DNA from: JAGOTP01 sp964415465
GTDB taxonomy: Bacteria; Patescibacteriota; Patescibacteriia; 2-12-FULL-60-25
Reading direction: 5' to 3'
NCBI GenBank assembly: GCA_964415465.1
Contig: CAYQAL010000002.1
Location: forward strand, 1-49,848
Length of the DNA: 49,848 nucleotides
The notes below the pieces were generated by a model. That model had not been told where the DNA came from. It did no database searches and was given only the letters and a program-made list of their open reading frames with translations. A program made the translations under genes and the position numbers. This document shows positions 26,537 through 36,200 of the stretch, one piece after another; the first letter of the stretch is position 1, and each line of letters opens with the position of its first letter.

Positions 26537-26565
26537 TTGGCCCGCGAAATGCACGGTGGTAGCAT
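26537..26565 (+). promoter_or_regulatory. Promoter before the 26572 glycosyltransferase
   Basis: TTGGCC (26537-26542), a 17-nt spacer and TAGCAT (26560-26565) with an extended -10 TGn. The GTG start is 6 nt beyond, predicting a leaderless mRNA. Confidence 0.4.
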
Positions 26566-26571
26566 ACCCTC

Positions 26572-27711
26572 GTGCCCCAACCTCATATCGTAGTCGCCAT
26601 TACCCAAGCCGTCCCCGGTGGAACGACAAGCCTTGTCTTCGACTATGCTTTTTGGCTTAAACAAAAGGGTTTTCGGGTAACTGTTCTAGCTGGCGAAGGC
26701 GAATGGCTCTTTGAACGCTGCCGCGAATCTGAAGTCCCCTGCTTGCGCGTTCCGTTCATGCAGCGGGAAATTCGCCCCTGGCTCGATGTGCCGGCCGTAG
26801 TTAGCCTGGCCAAGCTCCTCAAAGAACTACAACCAGATGTTGTTCATTTAAATAGCAGCAAAATGGGCGTTATCGGCAGCCTATCCGCTCGCCTAGCCGG
26901 CGTTCCACGCGTCGTCTACTGCATTGGTGGCTGGGCGTTTCTTGAATCAATCGCTTCGTGGAAAAAGTGGGTCTACGCCGTTGCCGAACGATTCACCGCC
27001 GGTCTCAAGGATCAGATCATCTGTCTTCATCCAGCCGACAAGCAAGCCGCCGAAGCGCGCCATATTCATCCACGCGAAGGCATTACGATTGTTCCAAATG
27101 GGATCGATCTCCCATCACTCGATCGCGCCAGACTCAGCCGCGCAGAAGCGAGACAGGCTCTCAACCTCTCCCAAGATCGCTTCGTCTTTGGCACGATCGC
27201 CAACTTCTACGCGACAAAAAATTTACCTGCCTATATTCGCAGCGTCGCTTCCCTCTTGCGCAACTTTCCCTCTGCAACACTCGTCTTGATCGGCGAAGGC
27301 GCAGAACGTCTACAGATTGAACAAGCGATCCGAGAACAGGCGCTTGAATCACAAGTCATCCTTACCGGTGCCCAACCAGATGCCCATCGGCTCCTCTCAG
27401 CCTTCGATGTATTCGTTCTTCCATCAACCAAAGAAGGCATGCCATTCTCAACGCTTGAAGCTATGGCTGCTCGCCTCCCCTGCATCGTGACGGATGTCGG
27501 AGCCCACGCATGGATGCTCCAACAAACCGGCTCTTGGATCGTTCCGTGCGGAGACACCAGTGCTCTACAGAACGCCATGCAAGAAGCCATGCAACAACGA
27601 GGACGCCTCGTCGACATTGGAGAAGCCAACCGAACGACCGTAGAACAACGCTTCCCACGTGAACGTACGTTTGAAGCCCAGCTTGCCGCATGTCTTCCAA
27701 GAAAGACCTAA
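26572..27711 (+). CDS. GT4 family glycosyltransferase
   Basis: 379 residues from a GTG start. VAITQAVPGGTTSLVFDYAFWL opens the acceptor domain; VHLNSSKMGVIGSLSARLAG near residue 97 and VPNGIDLPSL near residue 175 are classical for the WcaL/RfaG type; the donor domain has GTIANFYATKNLPAYIRSVA near residue 205 and VFVLPSTKEGMPFSTLEAMAARLPCIVTDVG near residue 280. Monocistronic, with a strong terminator starting at its stop codon. Confidence 0.92.
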   Translation: MPQPHIVVAITQAVPGGTTSLVFDYAFWLKQKGFRVTVLAGEGEWLFERCRESEVPCLRVPFMQREIRPWLDVPAVVSLAKLLKELQPDVVHLNSSKMGVIGSLSARLAGVPRVVYCIGGWAFLESIASWKKWVYAVAERFTAGLKDQIICLHPADKQAAEARHIHPREGITIVPNGIDLPSLDRARLSRAEARQALNLSQDRFVFGTIANFYATKNLPAYIRSVASLLRNFPSATLVLIGEGAERLQIEQAIREQALESQVILTGAQPDAHRLLSAFDVFVLPSTKEGMPFSTLEAMAARLPCIVTDVGAHAWMLQQTGSWIVPCGDTSALQNAMQEAMQQRGRLVDIGEANRTTVEQRFPRERTFEAQLAACLPRKT

Positions 27712-27746
27712 AACACACCTCTGAGCAAAAGCTCAGAGGTGTGTTT
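27711..27746. terminator. Strong bidirectional terminator
   Basis: A perfect 16-bp stem (27711-27726 with 27731-27746) and AAAA loop, ending in T4 on the plus strand and in TTTAGG on the minus strand. It separates a plus-strand glycosyltransferase from the convergent Wzy/ligase gene. Confidence 0.92.
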
Positions 27747-27767
27747 TGTATTCTGACTAATCGTCGC

Positions 27768-30086
27768 TTAACGCTGCATGACGCCCGTTGCAGCGGCTGG
27801 GATCGGCGAAGGCGAAACGGTTTCTACCTGAATGTCTTCACCTACGTTTTGAGAGGCCACCGCCTGACGCACACGACTGACCGTTTCGATCGGCAAGGAG
27901 CGATACAACTGATCTAACAAATCTGTATATCCCGCCTCAGCCAATCGTCGAGCAAAGTCAGTCCAAAATTGAATCAGCTCAGTAGTAACCGCATTCGACG
28001 CATAGCGATTAATAAGCAAAGAAATCGCTTCTTTGTCTTTCACCAAGAACGCCGCCTCGGCCACGGCCGGCAATTCACGCACGCCTAACTCATACGGGAA
28101 CGGACTTGTCTGAGAGAGAAGAATCTCGCGCGGACCATTCACTGCGTCCTTCTTTCTAAAGAGAAGTGAGATACCGTACGCCAAGTGTGCCTGACCCAAA
28201 TCTGGATCTTCATCCACTGCTTTCTTTTCATAGCTCAAGGCGACTTCTGGCTGGTTCTGACGATAATGGAAGTCAGCCAGTGCAAAGAAGAGCTGCTGGC
28301 GGCGAGGACTTGTCTCAACAGCGCGCTGGTAGAGCTGAAGGGCTGTTTGCATGTCGGCTGGGTAGAGAGCAGCGATCTCTTGGTAGAAGCGAGCCACCAA
28401 GAACAGCATATTCGTCGAACGTGGGTGACGTGCCAATTCTTCTTGCGCCACTTTCTTTGTGAGAGCGACTAACTCATCTCGCTTTGGATGCGTTTTAAGC
28501 GCTGGATCCTGGGCGAATTCCGTAAGGTTTCGCGCCATCAAGTACACCTGTTCATCCAAGTACGGTGTTGGAATTGCGTTAGCCCTCTTGAAGAGTTCAA
28601 GCGCCACATCATAGCGAACCGGACGCGTCTGAAACGCACTATTCGCCTGAATCATCGTGCGCGATGCCTGGAACGGTAACACCGAGTAGCGCCATACAAT
28701 GCCAAGCGCAATCAATTGCACGATCGCGAAGGTAATAGTCGGCAAGGCATGCGACTTCCCTTGCGTTGGAGCAGGCAGTTCTTTCGGTTCAGCACCCGGC
28801 ACATGGAACCCATGCGAAGAAACTCCCACGACAAGCGCGAACAATAGATAACTCATCGTGAACGCGGCTGGGTGATCGAACACGAAGATATTTTGCACGA
28901 AGTAGGCCACTGGTAAGCCCGTCAGAAGGGCGAAGGAAATCGAATCTAAGCGACCATGGCGATACGCACGGAGTAATGACCAGAATAACGTTGCATAGAC
29001 CGCTACGAACCCGATCAACCCCACAATACCAGTCATCGCGAGCACATCCATGACCGTATTATGCGAACGGTCGAACCAGGTTTCGTACTGACTGTAACGA
29101 AGCGAATGCGGGTTGTACTTCAAGTTGAATAAGATGTGGAAGTTATCGAAGCCCCAACCTACGATCGGTCTTTCTTTAAAACCTTCCCAGGCAATTCGCC
29201 AAGCGATAAAACGGGGAACCGGAGCAACCGTAAGCCCGGTCGTGATGCGCTCAAATGGCGAATTCTGAACAAACTCTGTATTACGGAACGCGAATAAAAT
29301 ACCATACAGCACAAACAACGCTGACACTGCTGCAACAACTCCGCGCTTCATGCGTCGATCCTTAACCGTAAGAGCAACCACAAAGCCTACGACAAGCAAT
29401 CCTGCCGCCAATCCGACTAATGCTCCGCGCGATTTCGTTAGGAAAAACGCAATTAACTGAAAGCCAATCGCGATTCCGTAGAGAATCCTTGCATTCTTTG
29501 TGGGAGCCTTCGCCAGCAGCCAAAGAGCAAAGAAAATATTAAAAATCTGGTAAATCGCCATGTAAATCGGGTTGTCGAGCAACCCACCGATACGCCCATA
29601 TACAGGAAAGAGTAACAGCGTCGGAAAACGGATCTGCAGTATACTGACGAACGCCATAATCACGGACAGCACGATCTCGAAATTCAAAAAGCGTCGCCAC
29701 TGAGTCCATGTCTTCAACATTCCTGTCATCATCAAGAACCAAGCCAAAAAGTGCAGAAGTGAAAACAATCCATTCATGCGTTCCTGATTTCCCCACCAAG
29801 AACGCGCCGGATCTACCGCAAACAAAGCAGAAAATCCAATCGCACAAAGATAAAAAGTGAGCGCTCCAACTAAGAAATGTTTAGGCGGACGGGCACTTGG
29901 CTCCATCCAAGCTAACGCAAGATACGCCGGAAACGTCAGCCCAATTAAAACCTGGAAGAAAATGAGTTTGGAAAAAACAAAGGGAAAGATCACGATTGGC
30001 ATGAATACGAGCGGCATGAGAAGTCCGCCAAAGACTCCAATGAGGGTAACAGCTCGCAACCAAAAGAGAGTGGTTTTTCGGTTCAT
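27768..30086 (-). CDS. O-antigen ligase / Wzy-type membrane protein with C-terminal TPR region
   Basis: 772 residues from ATG 30086 (preceded by CCT). About twelve membrane segments occupy residues 8-430, and the family's periplasmic loop region IVGWGFDNFHILFN...DRSHNTVMDVLAMTGIVGL lies at about residues 305-365, with the conserved His. After a last membrane pass near 450, residues 520-740 form helical repeats of TPR type (ALQLYQRAVETSPRRQQLFFALADFHYRQ, and a following similar unit). This architecture occurs in oligosaccharide ligases that attach glycans to pilin or other proteins (PglL/PilO type) and in polymerases; which applies here is open. It acts on lipid-linked glycans outside the membrane. 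Confidence 0.85.
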   Translation of the reverse strand: MNRKTTLFWLRAVTLIGVFGGLLMPLVFMPIVIFPFVFSKLIFFQVLIGLTFPAYLALAWMEPSARPPKHFLVGALTFYLCAIGFSALFAVDPARSWWGNQERMNGLFSLLHFLAWFLMMTGMLKTWTQWRRFLNFEIVLSVIMAFVSILQIRFPTLLLFPVYGRIGGLLDNPIYMAIYQIFNIFFALWLLAKAPTKNARILYGIAIGFQLIAFFLTKSRGALVGLAAGLLVVGFVVALTVKDRRMKRGVVAAVSALFVLYGILFAFRNTEFVQNSPFERITTGLTVAPVPRFIAWRIAWEGFKERPIVGWGFDNFHILFNLKYNPHSLRYSQYETWFDRSHNTVMDVLAMTGIVGLIGFVAVYATLFWSLLRAYRHGRLDSISFALLTGLPVAYFVQNIFVFDHPAAFTMSYLLFALVVGVSSHGFHVPGAEPKELPAPTQGKSHALPTITFAIVQLIALGIVWRYSVLPFQASRTMIQANSAFQTRPVRYDVALELFKRANAIPTPYLDEQVYLMARNLTEFAQDPALKTHPKRDELVALTKKVAQEELARHPRSTNMLFLVARFYQEIAALYPADMQTALQLYQRAVETSPRRQQLFFALADFHYRQNQPEVALSYEKKAVDEDPDLGQAHLAYGISLLFRKKDAVNGPREILLSQTSPFPYELGVRELPAVAEAAFLVKDKEAISLLINRYASNAVTTELIQFWTDFARRLAEAGYTDLLDQLYRSLPIETVSRVRQAVASQNVGEDIQVETVSPSPIPAAATGVMQR

Positions 30087-30138
30087 AGGTTGGGGGGAGA
30101 GTAACACAGCGTGGCCCATAAACAAAGGATTCCTTTGC

Positions 30139-30168
30139 TTGATCGGTGGTGAGATCGGTTGCTATACT
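30139..30168 (+). promoter_or_regulatory. Promoter of the 30176 methyltransferase operon
   Basis: TTGATC (30139-30144), an 18-nt spacer and TATACT (30163-30168) with an extended -10 TGn (TGC). The -10 ends 7 nt before ATG 30176. This excludes the longer frame starting at 30146 and predicts a leaderless mRNA. Confidence 0.55.
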
Positions 30169-30175
30169 GCCGCGG

Positions 30176-30898
30176 ATGACAACTACCTACTCGAGTATCG
30201 GAGACCAAAATTTACATGCTCTAGCAGAGGCAGGTGCTTTCACGGATTGGATGTATGCCCAGATTCGACCCTACGTCCAGGGACGCATCTTAGAGATCGG
30301 CAGCGGCACCGGCACCTATTCCGCAAAATTAATCCGCGACTTTCCAGCTCAGCCCATCATTTTAACCGATATCGACCCAACCTACGTCGAGCATCTCCAA
30401 ACAGCCTATCGAGAACAGCCTCACGTCTCATGTAGAGAGTTAAATTTAGACGATCCCGCTCCCGCTCCTGATCTCATTGGCAAGGTGGATACGATCATCA
30501 TGCTGAACGTTCTCGAGCATATTGAGAATGATGAACAAGCTCTTCGGGCGCTTCAAGAGCTCCTCTCTCCGCAAGGCACGCTACTTGTACTAGTCCCGGC
30601 TCACCCCCGCTTATACAATGTGATTGACCAAGCGGTTGGCCATTTCCGACGCTATACACGAGCTGGAATGCGACTCGTGACAGAGCGAGCATCCTTACGG
30701 ATTCATTCGCTCTTTTTCTTTAACGCGGTGAGCATTCTCCCTTGGTGGATTCAGGGGTCTCTTTTGAAACAACCGGCCATCCGTTCAGGATCATTAAAAC
30801 TCTTTGACCATCTCGTCCCCCTCTTCGCTTGGGTAGAGCGATTTATTCTTCGTAAAAAATTAGGCATCTCTCTCATCGCCGTACTCAAAAAAACCTAA
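30176..30898 (+). CDS. Class I SAM-dependent methyltransferase
   Basis: 240 residues from ATG 30176. ILEIGSGTGTYSAKLI near residue 40, ILTDIDPTYVEHL near residue 62, MLNVLEHIENDEQALRAL near residue 110 and the family-specific RLYNVIDQAVGHFRRYT near residue 150. This subgroup is often encoded next to a GT2 glycosyltransferase, as here: the GT2 gene starts 1 bp after its stop. It probably methylates a lipid-linked sugar or polyprenyl-linked intermediate; the exact target is unknown. Confidence 0.87.
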   Translation: MTTTYSSIGDQNLHALAEAGAFTDWMYAQIRPYVQGRILEIGSGTGTYSAKLIRDFPAQPIILTDIDPTYVEHLQTAYREQPHVSCRELNLDDPAPAPDLIGKVDTIIMLNVLEHIENDEQALRALQELLSPQGTLLVLVPAHPRLYNVIDQAVGHFRRYTRAGMRLVTERASLRIHSLFFFNAVSILPWWIQGSLLKQPAIRSGSLKLFDHLVPLFAWVERFILRKKLGISLIAVLKKT

Positions 30899-30899
30899 T

Positions 30900-32693
30900 A
30901 TGCCAACGCTTTCTATTATTATCCCGGTCTACAACGAAGAGAAGACTATTGCGCTTCTGTTAAAAAAAGTAACCGCCGTTCGATTGTCGCACCAGTACAC
31001 GAAGCAAATCATCGTTGTAAATGATGGATCAACCGATAACACCCCCTCTCTTCTTGATCAACTCGCCCAAGAACTGTCTTTTGTAAGGATCGACCTACCC
31101 AAGAATGCTGGAAAAGGCGCAGCGGTACGAGCCGGAATCAAAGCTGCGACCGGTGAATACTGCATCGTCCAAGACGCTGACTTAGAGTATGAACCTGAAG
31201 ACATTAATTGTTTACTGGAGGAAGCGATTACAAAACAACTCCCCGTCGTGTACGGTTCGCGCCGCCTAAATAAGCAAAACGTGCAGTACTCTGGCCTCAG
31301 TTTCTACCTAGGTGGCCTATTATTGAATGGACTCACGAACGCACTCTATGCTCAATCCATTACTGATGAACCTACGTGCTACAAGCTTTTTAGTACCCAG
31401 CTCCTGCAGAGCTTTCCGTTACAGTGTAAACGGTTTGAATTTTGCCCAGAGGTTACTGCATTCGTAGCAAAGCAGGGCATTCGTATTACCGAAGTCCCAA
31501 TCCAATATCATCCACGCCCTATTTCAGAAGGAAAAAAAATCCGTTGGAAAGACGGGATAGAGGCCATAACAACCCTCCTACGAATCCGCTTCCAGGGCGA
31601 CGATCGCATCACCACCCGCTGGTGGCTCGGGCTCGCTCTCCTGATCGGAATACTGGCCGCACTGTTTAGTCTCTCCTGGTTTGGTCTTTTTCAAGCCGAT
31701 GGTGACTCTGCCGGGTATGCAAGCATGATCCGCTTTTTTGGAGGAGATGCACTCCCCACGGAGGAGGTACCCATCATTCGCTTGATTAAGCCGCTGTACG
31801 GAATTCTTGGCGGCCTTCTCTACCCAACTATTCAACCGTACGTCGCACTCTTAGGCTTGAACGTAGCCTTTTACGTAGGCTGCCTCGTGATGCTATTTTT
31901 CGTCCTACGAAACGCCCTAAAGCAACAGCCCGCCTATGCCGCCTTGGGCGTTATCTGGTTTGCTGTAAGCTATCCGATGCTGAAAAACGGCTTCCAGCTT
32001 CTAACAGACATGGGCGGCTGGTTCTTTGCCCTAGCTGGAATCGCTACCGCCGTAAAAGGCATGCGAGAAAATCGACTAGCATATATCGCCCTTACCGGAA
32101 TCCTCTCCGCCCTTGGCCTTCTCACCAAAGAAACAGGTGGAATGCCTATGCTCTTTTTACTTGTTGCCTCCCTCCTCTTTCTGCGAACGAACGGCTGGAA
32201 AAAGACGCTCACCTGGTGGCTAGTGAGCGGAATTCCTTTTGTTACCTTATTTGGATGCGTTGAAGGCTGGATTTATTGGAAATGGCAGTATTCGTTCTTG
32301 GACTGGGTAACCGCCTCAAGTCTCCACGCTACCGTAGAACGAACCTGGCTTCATTTTTTCGGAACTGAAATTGCCGCATTCAATATTTTATGGCTGTTTG
32401 CATTGATTGGTGTATTCGCTTGGAAAAAACTCCAAGAACCAAAGTACGTACTTGCCCTTATACCGGTTGGAATGACAGTCTTAGGCTGGGCCTATTTCTT
32501 AGTACGCATCTTATTTTTTCACTTCGTCTTCGTCATTCCACTCGCGCTTCACGGACTACGCACACTCGCTGAACGTCGCGCGTGGAAACCCACAACCATT
32601 CTCCTAATAGGATTGATCCCCTGCGCGCTCAGCCTAGCGCTGGTAGTGCTTATCGGACAACGAAACGCGTTCAGCCTCATCAAGCCATCATGA
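30900..32693 (+). CDS. GT2 glycosyltransferase fused to a multi-spanning membrane domain
   Basis: 597 residues. Residues 1-230 are a GT-A domain like polyprenyl-phosphate mannose/glucose synthases: LSIIIPVYNEEKTIA, VVNDGSTDNT near residue 40, QDADLEYEPEDI near residue 91 and YGSRRL near residue 116. From about residue 240 to the end there are around nine membrane segments in the style of GT-C or PMT-like sugar transferases (for example WWLGLALLIGILAALFSLSWF and a short EDxD-poor first loop, FQADGDSAGYASMI). One polypeptide may load a sugar onto polyprenyl phosphate and then use it. The downstream GtrA-like protein, overlapping by 4 bp, would fit as the flippase partner. Confidence 0.85.
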   Translation: MPTLSIIIPVYNEEKTIALLLKKVTAVRLSHQYTKQIIVVNDGSTDNTPSLLDQLAQELSFVRIDLPKNAGKGAAVRAGIKAATGEYCIVQDADLEYEPEDINCLLEEAITKQLPVVYGSRRLNKQNVQYSGLSFYLGGLLLNGLTNALYAQSITDEPTCYKLFSTQLLQSFPLQCKRFEFCPEVTAFVAKQGIRITEVPIQYHPRPISEGKKIRWKDGIEAITTLLRIRFQGDDRITTRWWLGLALLIGILAALFSLSWFGLFQADGDSAGYASMIRFFGGDALPTEEVPIIRLIKPLYGILGGLLYPTIQPYVALLGLNVAFYVGCLVMLFFVLRNALKQQPAYAALGVIWFAVSYPMLKNGFQLLTDMGGWFFALAGIATAVKGMRENRLAYIALTGILSALGLLTKETGGMPMLFLLVASLLFLRTNGWKKTLTWWLVSGIPFVTLFGCVEGWIYWKWQYSFLDWVTASSLHATVERTWLHFFGTEIAAFNILWLFALIGVFAWKKLQEPKYVLALIPVGMTVLGWAYFLVRILFFHFVFVIPLALHGLRTLAERRAWKPTTILLIGLIPCALSLALVVLIGQRNAFSLIKPS

Positions 32694-33100
32694 TTCACCC
32701 GCTCCTCAATAAGGACCGAACAAAGCAACTAGGCTTGTTCTTTGTGAGCGGCACTCTCTGCGCCCTCGTTGATATAGGCCTTCTGGTGTTCTTAAAAGAA
32801 AGCCTTCACGTCGAAACAATCACCGCCGCGAGCATAAGTTTTGCAAGCGCCACCTGTTTTAATTATGTATTTAATGCGCGGTGGGTCTTCCCCATGCAAG
32901 GTAAACAGTACACGAAAAGAAGCTTCGTTCTATTCTGCCTAGTAAGCCTACTCTCACTCGGCTTGAATAACATTATTATCGCTTTTTTTACACGCAGGCT
33001 ACACATCTCCTACCTCATCGCCAAGCTTGTGGCGGTTACAGTCATTTTAGGCTGGACTTTCGCCGCAAGAAAGTATGTCATCTTCAAAACCACTAGCTGA
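32690..33100 (+). CDS. GtrA-like membrane protein
   Basis: 136 residues from ATG 32690, which overlaps the previous stop as ATGA. Four membrane segments (LGLFFVSGTLCALVDIGLLVF, AASISFASATCFNYVFN, SFVLFCLVSLLSLGLNNIII, LIAKLVAVTVILGWTFAA) and the closing RKYVIF match the GtrA/DPMS family, which is thought to flip polyprenyl-phosphate-linked sugars across the membrane or assist their use. Position behind the GT2-membrane fusion supports a joint role in glycan decoration. Confidence 0.87.
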   Translation: MIHPLLNKDRTKQLGLFFVSGTLCALVDIGLLVFLKESLHVETITAASISFASATCFNYVFNARWVFPMQGKQYTKRSFVLFCLVSLLSLGLNNIIIAFFTRRLHISYLIAKLVAVTVILGWTFAARKYVIFKTTS

Positions 33101-33198
33101 GATGAATTCATTACATTCCCGAGGCGATTATAGTTCATCTGATTCGATTACTGCACGTTAAACGCACACACCAGTTCTCACCAAAAATGTATGTTGGT

Positions 33199-33230
33199 AA
33201 CAAAAACTCCCCCGGAGGGGAGTTTTTGTT
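33199..33230. terminator. Bidirectional terminator between gtrA-like and surface protein genes
   Basis: A 14-bp stem (33199-33212 with 33217-33230), loop CGGA, with T5 on the plus strand and T5 on the minus strand; it serves two convergent transcription units. Confidence 0.88.
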
Positions 33231-33260
33231 TGTTCAGAGCAAGCTCAGAACAGGACTGAA

Positions 33261-36200
33261 CTAGACAGAGGTCACGCGGACAACCGTCGAGTTTCCGAGA
33301 TCCTGCAAGTACAGGTCATCGGTCCAGTCACCGGATTCGTTGGTACCACCGGCCACGTCGGAGATATCCGACCAGACGAATGTACCAGCAGCCATACCGG
33401 CGCCGTTCAAGCTACCGGACAAGTTTGGACCGGATGGCGAGACGCTCGTACCAGCCAATGTGGTGGTAGCAGTCGTCAAGTAACCCGTGTAAACCGTGCC
33501 GTTAACCTGAGTCAAGAACGATGTGCTGACAGCGTCACCGACCACGGTCGTACCAGAGATGGTACCAGCGCGGAGCGAGTACTGCTGGCTTGTTCCAGCA
33601 TCAATCGTTTCTGGGTTGGTGAAGGAGACTACAACGTAGGTCGTCGTAGGAGCCGTCAAGGAACCCAAGCCCTTCAACGAACCACCAGTGGAAGCGTTCA
33701 CGACCGAGTAATCGTTCGTGTTCATGGCCATACCACCCTTCCAGACTGTGAAGCCGGACATGGTGTAACCATCAGCATTGTTGGTGGAGGTCGAAGCAGC
33801 GAGGCGGAAGGTCACCTTCTTCAAGGCAACTGGAGCCAAGGCATCAGCCTGAACGTTGAAGCGGTACAACTCTGGGTTGTTATCCTGCAACGAGTTCGAG
33901 GTAGCAACACGGCTCACCGTTGGCTTGGTAGCGCGAACGACGAAGGTGTTACCGAAGAGACCCTGGTTCAAGACTGTAGCGGTGGTCGTCGCGACGTAGA
34001 CGCGATCGCCGGAAGCCTGACCCGTTACGCGAACGTTGAATTTCGTTGCGTAGTTCGTGTCGTATTCCGTATCGGTCGTGTTGTTCGAAGCGATACCCAT
34101 AGCAACCGTCTGACCGGAACGGGACGTAATGTCAGCTACACCGACGGAAGAGCTTGCCGCAACTGGGGAAAGCTTCGCCATGAGCTGAATCACAACGCTA
34201 CCGTCCTTAGGAACAACGATTGGGCTGGTCAAGAGGACGTCCTTCGAAGCGTTGTTGAGACCTGACAAGCGACCGGAACCGCGAACGGCAGCACCAGCGA
34301 CAGCCACGCCAACTTCTTCGAACATCACACCGTAACCAGTCGTCGAGACCATGACACGATCAATGACCATGTCTTCGTACTGTGCGGTTGCACGGTACTG
34401 AGCAAGACGCTGCCAGCTGTCGTTGCGCATGCCGGACTTACCAGCAAGCAAGATCGTCGACTGTGGCATGTTGTCAGCCGTGAGGGACACCGTACCAGCG
34501 CTCTGAACCGTCATGATAACGGCGTTTGGCACATTGGAGGCGACCGACGTGCTGAGGTTGTTCGTTGCAGCAGATGTCGTCACCGAGATGGTGTTGGCAT
34601 CCTGATCCTGAGCCGTGACGGAAGTCACACCAACCGCAAAGCGGTCGCTCGCGTCTGCAATCACCGAGTCAGCCGTACACTTGACCGTCAAGACACCCGT
34701 AGCACCGCGAGCAACCGTCCAGTTAAGGTTGGTGAAGCTCATGACACCGTTGGAGTCTGGAACGCGTGACTGACCGACCTGGGTTGTTCCGTTGTAGAGG
34801 GAACAAGCCGTAACAACGTTTACGAACTGAGCCGTGCTGAACGTGCCAGCGACATCACCCGAACCAACGAGGGTAAGGGCAGTGACCAAGGCATCGCTCT
34901 GACCACCAGCCGTGAAGTTCAAACCAAGAGCTGGGATATCAGCCTGGCGCTTCACAACGTTGGTCGAAGCTGGGGTACCAGCAATCGCAACGGTCAAACT
35001 ACCGTTCTGAACCGTCATTGGGTTACCGTTGATGACGGAGTTTGGAACGATATCAGTCGTAGCAACCTGTTCGTTCGTGTCAACGACGCGGACGTCGCCA
35101 GACTGGAACGCATTCAACGAAGCACGGTAGGTCTTTCCGATGAAGTCGGAAGCGTCCGTGTTGTACAAGTCAGCGACAATTTCGAAGTTGCGCGTCTGAC
35201 CAGCGTTGATGTAGACAGAGTTGTTGAAGACGAAGGTCGAGGTAGAAGCACCTGGAGTCGTCGCGCCGGAAGCCGACGTTGGACCCTGGAGCGTCTGACC
35301 ATTCGACATATCGCGGACACGGACGTTACGGATGTAATCGTTCGTACCGGAGGTTACGAGACCGCCGTTCGTCGAACCAACTTCGATACGCATGTTGCGC
35401 ACTTCGAGGTTCGAGCTCTGGGAAGTCATCGCGAAACGCATCAAGACAACGTTGTTCTGACCCTTCGCAACGTTCGAGGTACCAGGACCGTTGTAAGCAA
35501 TCGTCAACTGTCCACCCTGGGTGGTCAAGTTGATGAAGTTGGATCCAGAACCATCGAAGCTACCGTTGCTCGATCCACAGCCACCCGTTGAGGTGCCGTT
35601 ACAGACAAGCACACCGGATCCGTAGACACGGTCGATAGCCATGACGTCAGCCGAGTATTCGACGTAGGTCTTAATGCTGTTGTTGGAGCGACCAGAAACA
35701 TCAGCCTTCAAGGAGAAGACGCGCGTCACTCCGTTTGGAATGTCGTAACCTTCACCTGTGAAGTTCAACACGATCTGGTTGTTCGAAGTCACACCAGCGG
35801 ATTCGGCGACGAGCGTCGTACCCTGGTACAACTTGAAGTTGCGAAGATCGGTGTTTGGGGTGTTTCCAGCCTGGTACAAGGTCACGCGGCGGACACGAAT
35901 ATCGTTCGTGTTAGCGGTGAGCTTGAAGTTGGAGATCTCAGCCTGAGTGGAACCAACGTTTGGGTTGGATGGCTGGGTGCCCTTTTGGATGTCCAAACGA
36001 GCAGCGCTAGCTGTACCAACGACGAAGGCGTTGCCACGAACTGGGAAGGAACCGCTCACCGTTGCTGTGGTTGAAGCAGCAAGGATAACGGAAGCCGCAT
36101 CCATGAGTTCGAAAGCGTGCTCACCACCAGAGGTGATGCCACCCTTTACGTCACCGACGACAACAAGGGACCAGGTCTGACCTGCTGGAACGGTCCAGTT

